From Actinomycetota bacterium (GTDB taxonomy: Bacteria > Actinomycetota > UBA4738 > HRBIN12), in NCBI GenBank assembly GCA_005883885.1, contig VAYF01000009.1, positions 1-10,984 of the forward strand: a stretch of 10,984 nt of DNA, in the 5' to 3' direction. Numbering within the stretch: the first letter of the stretch is position 1; the number at the start of each line of letters is the position of its first letter. Made by a program: the position numbers and the translations under genes. The notes beneath the pieces are model-generated. The model searched no databases, was not told where the DNA came from, and worked only from the letters and a program-made list of their open reading frames with translations. This document shows positions 6,690-10,984 of this stretch, piece by piece.

Positions 6690-7975
6690 CGAAGCTCCGC
6701 CGGGTCCGGGATCACGACCGGATCGCCGCCGCGACGGATCTCGGCCCCCAGCGAAACCAGCTTGTGCTCGAAGTCCTCGTACCCGCGATCGATGTGGTAG
6801 ACGTCGGCGACCTCGGTGATGCCGTCGGCCACGAGCGCCGCGATCACGAGGGCAGCCCCGGCGCGGATGTCTGGCGCTCGGACGGGGGCGGCGGAGAGAC
6901 GCGGGACGCCCCGGATCACGGCGTGATGCCCCTCCGGGCTGATGTCCGCGCCCATCCGCTGGAGCTCGCCGATGTAGGTGAACCGGCCCTCGAAGACGTT
7001 CTCCGTCGCGATGCTCGTCCCGTCCGCGACGGCGAGCATCGCCAGGAGGATCGGCTGGAAATCGGTGGCGATCCCCGGATACGGGAGCGTCACGAAGTCG
7101 AGGGCGCGTGGCTGTCCGTGCTGCCGGACACGCAACCCCTCGCCGCTTGACCGGATGACCTCCGCGCCCGCGTCCTCCAGCTTCGTGAGGAACAGGTCCA
7201 GGTGTTCGGGCCGCGCGTTCTCGATCGTGACGTCGCCCTGCGTCGCGACGGCCGCTGCCGCCCACGTCCCCGCCTCGATCCGATCGGGAACGGCATCGTG
7301 GTCGGCGGGACGAAGATCATCCACGCCGTCGATCGCGATCGTGCTGCTGCCGGCGCCGTGCACCTGAGCGCCCATCGACACCAGGAAGTCGGCCAGATCG
7401 GCGATCTCGGGCTCGCGTGCCGCGTTGTCGATCACGGTGGTGCCGCGCGCCAGCACCCCGGCGAGCAGGAGGTTCTCGGTGGCTGTGACGCTTGGGTAGT
7501 CGAGCGTGATCGATGCGCCGTGAAGCGACGACGCCTCGGCCACGAGGAAGCCATGCTCGGATCGCACGGAGGCCCCCATCCGCTCGAGTCCGCGGACGTG
7601 CAGCTCCACCGGCCTTGCCCCGATCTCATCCCCGCCCGGGAGCGAGACGCGAGCGCGCCCGGTGCGGGCCAGGAGCGGCCCGAGGACGACGATCGACGCG
7701 CGGATCTGCCCCACGAGGTCGTGGGGCGCCTCGAAACCGGTCACCTCCGTCGCGTCGAGGACCGCGGTGTCCCCGCGGAGCTCGACCGCCACGCCGAAGT
7801 GCGCCAGCAGCTCCGCCATGACGGCACAGTCGCGGATCCGAGGGACGTTGCGGATCACGCTCCGCCCTGGCGCCAGGAGTGCAGCGGCCATCAGCTTGAG
7901 CGCAGAGTTCTTCGCGCCCGAAACCCGAACGGATCCCTCGAGACGTCCGCCACCCGTGACGTAGAGACGATCCAT
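6686..7975 (-). CDS. murA: UDP-N-acetylglucosamine 1-carboxyvinyltransferase with Asp in place of the catalytic Cys
   Basis: MurA transfers enolpyruvate from phosphoenolpyruvate to UDP-GlcNAc, the first committed step of peptidoglycan synthesis, in the cytoplasm. The 429 residues match the family end to end. Lys22 (SGAKNSAL), Arg92 (GQIRASIVVLGP), the active loop at 111-121 (SLPGGDEIGAR), DRIEAGT (231-237), Asp305 (ATDFQP) and Arg397 (HIDRGYEDF) are all visible. At position 116, where E. coli has Cys115, this protein has Asp. Mycobacterial and chlamydial MurA share this Asp, which keeps activity but removes the site alkylated by fosfomycin. The ATG at 7975 gives the standard N-terminus (MDRLYVTGG). 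No Shine-Dalgarno sequence is seen; TACCAT ends 6 nt before the ATG. It follows atpC by 34 bp, an arrangement also known from actinobacteria. Confidence 0.97.
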   Translation of the reverse strand: MDRLYVTGGGRLEGSVRVSGAKNSALKLMAAALLAPGRSVIRNVPRIRDCAVMAELLAHFGVAVELRGDTAVLDATEVTGFEAPHDLVGQIRASIVVLGPLLARTGRARVSLPGGDEIGARPVELHVRGLERMGASVRSEHGFLVAEASSLHGASITLDYPSVTATENLLLAGVLARGTTVIDNAAREPEIADLADFLVSMGAQVHGAGSSTIAIDGVDDLRPADHDAVPDRIEAGTWAAAAVATQGDVTIENARPEHLDLFLTKLEDAGAEVIRSSGEGLRVRQHGQPRALDFVTLPYPGIATDFQPILLAMLAVADGTSIATENVFEGRFTYIGELQRMGADISPEGHHAVIRGVPRLSAAPVRAPDIRAGAALVIAALVADGITEVADVYHIDRGYEDFEHKLVSLGAEIRRGGDPVVIPDPAELR

Positions 7976-7981
7976 CGTTCG

Positions 7982-7987
7982 ATGGTA
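7982..7987 (-). promoter_or_regulatory. Possible -10 element for a leaderless murA transcript
   Basis: The minus strand reads TACCAT with 6 nt between it and the murA ATG, fitting the TANNNT pattern of actinobacterial -10 elements placed to start transcription at the start codon. The 34-bp gap lacks a ribosome-binding site, which agrees with a leaderless message, but no -35 is evident. The palindrome GGCCGGCC (7996-8003) is the only other structure in the gap. This is weak evidence. Confidence 0.22.
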
Positions 7988-8010
7988 GACCGACAGGCCG
8001 GCCGGGGACC

Positions 8011-8310
8011 CTAGCCCGCGACGACGATGCGCGCCTCGGCCTTCGCGACCTCGGCGGCGGCGAGAAAGTCGTCGGCGGCCGCTCGCGCCCGCGCCTCTTC
8101 GAGGCGCGCGCGACCCCCGTCGACCACGGCGACCAGCCACGTGCCGTCCTCGAGCTGCATGCGCAGCGGCGCGATCGCGAGCTGCACCAGCAGCGGCGCA
8201 TGCCCGCCAAGGATCCCGACCATGCCGTCGGTCCCGTGCGCGACGAGCATCTGGACGTCGCCCGTCCACACCTCGCGCTCGGGTGTGACCAGGTGGACCT
8301 CGACCGTCAC
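8011..8310 (-). CDS. atpC: ATP synthase F1 subunit epsilon, short form
   Basis: The epsilon subunit sits on the gamma foot of the rotor and links it to the c-ring. This one has 99 residues. The N-terminal beta-sandwich is clear: VEVHLVTPEREVWTGDV (3-19), the family hallmark GILGGHAPLL (32-41) and DGTWLVAVVDGG (55-66). The tail (67-99) is Ala/Arg/Glu-rich. I read residues 67-88 as the last beta strands and only a few residues beyond as the start of the helical part, so the C-terminal two-helix domain of longer (about 130-residue) epsilons is essentially missing. The GTG at 8310 overlaps the atpD stop as GTGA, with GGAGG 7 nt upstream. No alternative frame hides the missing portion. Confidence 0.93.
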   Translation of the reverse strand: MTVEVHLVTPEREVWTGDVQMLVAHGTDGMVGILGGHAPLLVQLAIAPLRMQLEDGTWLVAVVDGGRARLEEARARAAADDFLAAAEVAKAEARIVVAG

Positions 8311-9752
8311 GACCCGACCGCCTCCAGCTGCTTGCCCTGCTCGACGGCCTCCTCGATCCCGCCGACCATGAAGAAGGCCTGCTCGGGCAGATGGTCGTAC
8401 TCGCCTTCGCAGAGACCCCGGAACGACGCGATCGTCTCGTCGACCGGGGTGTACTTCCCGGCGATCCCGGTGAACTGCTCCGCCACGAAGAACGGCTGGG
8501 ACAGGAACTTCTGGATCTTCCGGGCGCGAGAGACGATGACCTTGTCCTCCTCGGAGAGCTCGTCGATCCCCAGGATGGCGATGATGTCCTGCAGGTCCTT
8601 GTAACGCTGCAGGATCTCCTGCACGCGGCGGGCGACCCGATAGTGATCCTCGCCGACGTAGCGGGGATCGAGGATGCGGCTGGTCGAGTCGAGCGGGTCG
8701 ACGGCCGGGTAGATCCCCAAGGCAGAGATCTCGCGGGAGAGCACCGTCGTCGCATCCAGGTGCGCGAACGCGGCATGCGGCGCCGGATCGGTGATGTCGT
8801 CCGCCGGGACGTAGATCGCCTGGAGCGAGGTGATGGACCGTCCGCCCGCCGACGTGATCCGCTCCTGGAGGTCGCCCATCTCGCCCGCCAGGTTGGGCTG
8901 GTACCCGACGGCGGAGGGCATCCGCCCGAGCAACGTCGAGACTTCCGAGCCGGCCTGGGTGAACCGGAAGATGTTGTCGACGAACAGCAGCACGTCTTTG
9001 TGCTCGACGTCGCGGAAGTACTCGGCCATCGTGAGCGCCGAGAGCGCGACGCGCAGCCGCACGCCCGGGGGCTCGTCCATCTGCCCGAACACGAGGGCGG
9101 TCTTCTCGATCACCCCGGACTCGGTCATCTCGAGGAACAGGTCGTTGCCCTCGCGGGTCCGCTCCCCCACGCCGGCGAAGACGGAGACGCCGCCCTGCTG
9201 CTCGGCCTGACGGCGGATCATCTCCTGGATGATCACCGTCTTCCCAACGCCGGCGCCGCCGAACATCCCGATCTTGCCGCCCTGGACGTAAGGCTCCAGG
9301 AGGTCGATCACCTTGATCCCGGTCTCGAGCATGACCTTCTTCGGCTCGAGGTCGGCGAAGGGCGGAGCCTCACGGTGGATCGGCCACCGCTCCGTCGCAT
9401 GGATGTTCGCGGCGTCGGTGTCCAGGGGCTCCCCGAGGACGTTGTAGACGTGACCGAGCACCCCTTCGCCCACGGGCACGGTGATCGGGGAACCGGTGTT
9501 GATCACGGGTGTGCCGCGGATGAGGCCATCGGTCGGCTTGAGCGCGATCGCGCGAACCTGGGAGTCGCCGATGTGCTGCGCGACCTCGCACGTGATCGTC
9601 GTCGTCAGCTGGTCGATCGTGATGTCGACCGTCAGGGCGGTGTTGATCTCGGGCAGCTGGCTCGGCGGGAACTCCACGTCCACCACCGGTCCGATCACCC
9701 GGACCACACGGCCCTGCGCGTGTTCGTCGTCCTTCTGGTTCGCTTCAGGCAT
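8307..9752 (-). CDS. atpD: ATP synthase F1 subunit beta
   Basis: The catalytic subunit of the F1Fo ATP synthase on the cytoplasmic side of the membrane; 481 residues, the usual length. Motifs in order: Walker A GGAGVGKT (165-172), the catalytic Glu197 in GVGERTREGND, Walker B LLFVDNIFRF (255-264), the family signature PAVDPLDSTS (349-358) and the DELSEED lever at 397-403, which here matches the canonical motif exactly. The short N-terminal extension (MPEANQKDDEHAQ) is polar and unremarkable. The ATG at 9752 lies 3 bp after the atpG stop codon, with a GGAAGG ribosome-binding site inside the end of atpG. Every residue needed for catalysis is present. Confidence 0.99.
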   Translation of the reverse strand: MPEANQKDDEHAQGRVVRVIGPVVDVEFPPSQLPEINTALTVDITIDQLTTTITCEVAQHIGDSQVRAIALKPTDGLIRGTPVINTGSPITVPVGEGVLGHVYNVLGEPLDTDAANIHATERWPIHREAPPFADLEPKKVMLETGIKVIDLLEPYVQGGKIGMFGGAGVGKTVIIQEMIRRQAEQQGGVSVFAGVGERTREGNDLFLEMTESGVIEKTALVFGQMDEPPGVRLRVALSALTMAEYFRDVEHKDVLLFVDNIFRFTQAGSEVSTLLGRMPSAVGYQPNLAGEMGDLQERITSAGGRSITSLQAIYVPADDITDPAPHAAFAHLDATTVLSREISALGIYPAVDPLDSTSRILDPRYVGEDHYRVARRVQEILQRYKDLQDIIAILGIDELSEEDKVIVSRARKIQKFLSQPFFVAEQFTGIAGKYTPVDETIASFRGLCEGEYDHLPEQAFFMVGGIEEAVEQGKQLEAVGS

Positions 9753-9755
9753 CGG

Positions 9756-10649
9756 TCATCCTTCCTTGGCGGAGGACAGCGCCTCGGCACCGCCGACGAT
9801 CTCCAGGATCTCCGTCGTGATCTCGTCCTGACGGGCCCGGTTGGCCTGCCGGGTCAGCACCTTGATCAGATCGTCCGCGTTGTCGGTTGCGGCCTTCATC
9901 GCGCGACGGCGAGAGGCGTTCTCCGACGCGGCGGACTCCAGCAGCGCGGCGTAGACCTTCGTGATGACGTACTGGGGCAGGAGGTGCTCCAGGATCTCGG
10001 CCGGCTCCGGCTCGAAGAGGTACTCCGCCGGCACCGTATCCCGAGCGGTCCCCGTGACCTCTTCCGGAGCGATCGGGAGGAAGCGCTTGGACGTGGCCCG
10101 GAGCGTGAACGCCGACCGGAAGTCGGTGTACGCGCAGTACAGCTCGTCGATCGTCTCGTCCGCGAAGTCCTTGATGAGCTGGCGGCCGACCACCTCGGCC
10201 TTCTCGTAGGGAGGGACCTCGCTGAATCCCTGCCACGAGTCCTGCATCGGCACGCCCCGGAACCGGAAGTACCCCACACCCTTCTTGCCGACGACGTACA
10301 GGACCGGCTCCGTGTCGCCGGCGCGGATCTCCCGCAGATGCTGTTCGGCGATCTTCAAGACGTTCGCGTTGTACGCACCCGCGAGCCCCCGGTCCGACGT
10401 GATCACCAGGACGCCGATCTTCGTGGCGTGCTCCCGATGCTCGAGCAACGGGTCGTCGATGGAGCTCGACCTGGACGCGACGTCCTCCATGGCTTTCGTC
10501 AGCTGCTCGGCGTACGGACGCGATGCTTCCACACGGGTCTGCGCTCTCACGATCCGCGAGGATGCGATCAGCTCCATCGCCCGGGTGATCTTCTTCGTCG
10601 ACTGGACCGAGCGGATCCGCCGACGGACGACGCGGAGCTTCGCGCCCAC
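9756..10649 (-). CDS. atpG: ATP synthase F1 subunit gamma
   Basis: The central rotor shaft of F1, coupling proton-driven rotation to catalysis in the beta subunits. It has 297 residues. The N-terminal coiled-coil strand is recognisable in RRRIRSVQSTKKITRAMELI (9-28), and the C-terminal partner in ESAASENASRRRAMKAATDN (238-257) followed by NRARQDEITTEILEIVGGAEAL (270-291). The Rossmann-like middle contains ITSDRGLAGAYNANV (83-97). I chose the GTG at 10649 because it lies 2 bp after the atpA stop codon and gives the normal family N-terminus. The frame is open further upstream, but those residues overlap atpA and are not family-like. Confidence 0.98.
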   Translation of the reverse strand: MGAKLRVVRRRIRSVQSTKKITRAMELIASSRIVRAQTRVEASRPYAEQLTKAMEDVASRSSSIDDPLLEHREHATKIGVLVITSDRGLAGAYNANVLKIAEQHLREIRAGDTEPVLYVVGKKGVGYFRFRGVPMQDSWQGFSEVPPYEKAEVVGRQLIKDFADETIDELYCAYTDFRSAFTLRATSKRFLPIAPEEVTGTARDTVPAEYLFEPEPAEILEHLLPQYVITKVYAALLESAASENASRRRAMKAATDNADDLIKVLTRQANRARQDEITTEILEIVGGAEALSSAKEG

Positions 10650-10651
10650 CC

Positions 10652-10984
10652 TCAGCCGGCCTCGTTCGTTCCTGCTTCGGTCGGCTCGGTCTCGGTCGTC
10701 GGCTCGACCTCGGTCTCGTCCTCCGCCGAGGACATCCGGTCCCATCCGACGTCCGGCTTCACCGGATCGGTCACCGTGGTTCTCCCGATCGCGGACTCCG
10801 AGCCCGGAGCTTCGCCCGATGGAGCGAACGTGGCTGCGAACTCCTCGACGGCCCTCGAGAGAGACTCCAACGTCGCCTCATCGAGCATCCCGGTGTCGCG
10901 GATCGCCGCGAAGATCTCGGGGTGTCGTGCCTCGATCGCCTCCTGGAAGGTCTCGACGAACCGCTTGGCGTCTTCGACCGGATA
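10652..10984 (-). CDS. atpA: ATP synthase F1 subunit alpha, C-terminal part with acidic extension
   Basis: Only the last 110 residues are in the window; the gene continues past the right edge. The beginning (PVEDAKRFVETFQEAIEARH, then PEIFAAIRDTGMLDEATLES) is the C-terminal helical bundle of the alpha subunit, the non-catalytic partner of beta. After AVEEFAATF, where many alpha subunits stop, about 57 more residues follow: a Ser/Gly/Pro-rich linker, DPVKPDVGWDRM, then a Glu/Thr-rich acidic tail to the TGA. Mycobacterial alpha subunits also carry a C-terminal extension, reported to restrain ATP hydrolysis, but there the end is Lys-rich. The tail is in frame with the bundle and stops 2 bp before atpG, so it is genuine coding sequence. 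Confidence 0.96.
   Translation of the reverse strand, partial: YPVEDAKRFVETFQEAIEARHPEIFAAIRDTGMLDEATLESLSRAVEEFAATFAPSGEAPGSESAIGRTTVTDPVKPDVGWDRMSSAEDETEVEPTTETEPTEAGTNEAG

Noticed and set aside
5904..7265. A 453-residue version of the CPBP protease.
   Set aside because: The extra N-terminus is Arg/Gly-rich antisense-like sequence lying within murA in another frame; the TTG at 6689 with a GGAG site explains the start.
7996..8003. GGCCGGCC palindrome between atpC and murA.
   Set aside because: An 8-bp GC palindrome is expected by chance in DNA this G+C-rich, and nothing else marks it as functional.
6686..8776. A 696-residue open frame that would fuse a long N-terminal extension to MurA.
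   Set aside because: The extension overlaps atpD and atpC in another frame, has no family similarity, and the standard MurA N-terminus begins exactly at the ATG at 7975.
9756..10745. A longer gamma subunit starting at the ATG at 10745.
   Set aside because: It would overlap atpA by 94 bp with non-family residues; the GTG at 10649, 2 bp after the atpA stop, gives the conserved N-terminus.

Overview
The window is a dense, G+C-rich stretch in which every recognisable gene lies on the minus strand, so it reads right to left. Three things point to a member of the Actinomycetota (high-G+C Gram-positive bacteria): murA directly follows the ATP synthase genes, the MurA has Asp instead of the usual catalytic Cys, and there are GTG/TTG starts with 4-bp start/stop overlaps. 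I cannot fix a genus; an uncultured or deep-branching lineage is possible, but that is a guess.

Right end (10984 to 8011): the 3' end of atpA, then atpG, atpD and atpC, the distal half of the F1 ATP synthase operon. Spacings are 2 bp, 3 bp and a 4-bp overlap. The alpha subunit has a long acidic tail and the epsilon subunit is short. After 34 bp comes murA (7975 to 6686), the first committed enzyme of peptidoglycan synthesis. A CPBP-family membrane protease follows, starting at a TTG that overlaps the murA stop codon.

Middle (5907 to 1446): a tightly packed group with an SCP2-like lipid-carrier protein, a zinc-dependent alcohol dehydrogenase, a second SCP2-like protein, the MeaB chaperone GTPase, and the large subunit of a B12-dependent acyl-CoA mutase. 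The mutase is the main oddity. It carries the isobutyryl-CoA-mutase type of specificity residues (Phe71, Gln189), but it is broken in mid-barrel by a frameshifting loss of about 100 nt that removes a conserved active-site segment. Both flanks are otherwise intact, so this is either a very recent pseudogene or an assembly or sequencing error. The grouping suggests branched-chain or lipid-derived acyl-CoA metabolism, which is inference.

Left end (1445 to 1): a 94-bp gap with a promoter-like element, a tandem 10-bp repeat and a perfect 7-bp inverted repeat. It precedes a TroA-type metal-binding lipoprotein gene and the start of its ABC ATPase gene, which runs off the window. The permease is expected beyond position 1.

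There is no gene-free stretch over 300 bases. I see no tRNA, rRNA, CRISPR array, insertion sequence or clear intrinsic terminator. I did not find an obviously new multi-gene system; the best candidates for a second look are the broken mutase, the SCP2-ADH-SCP2-MeaB-mutase cluster and the repeat-bearing operator in front of troA.
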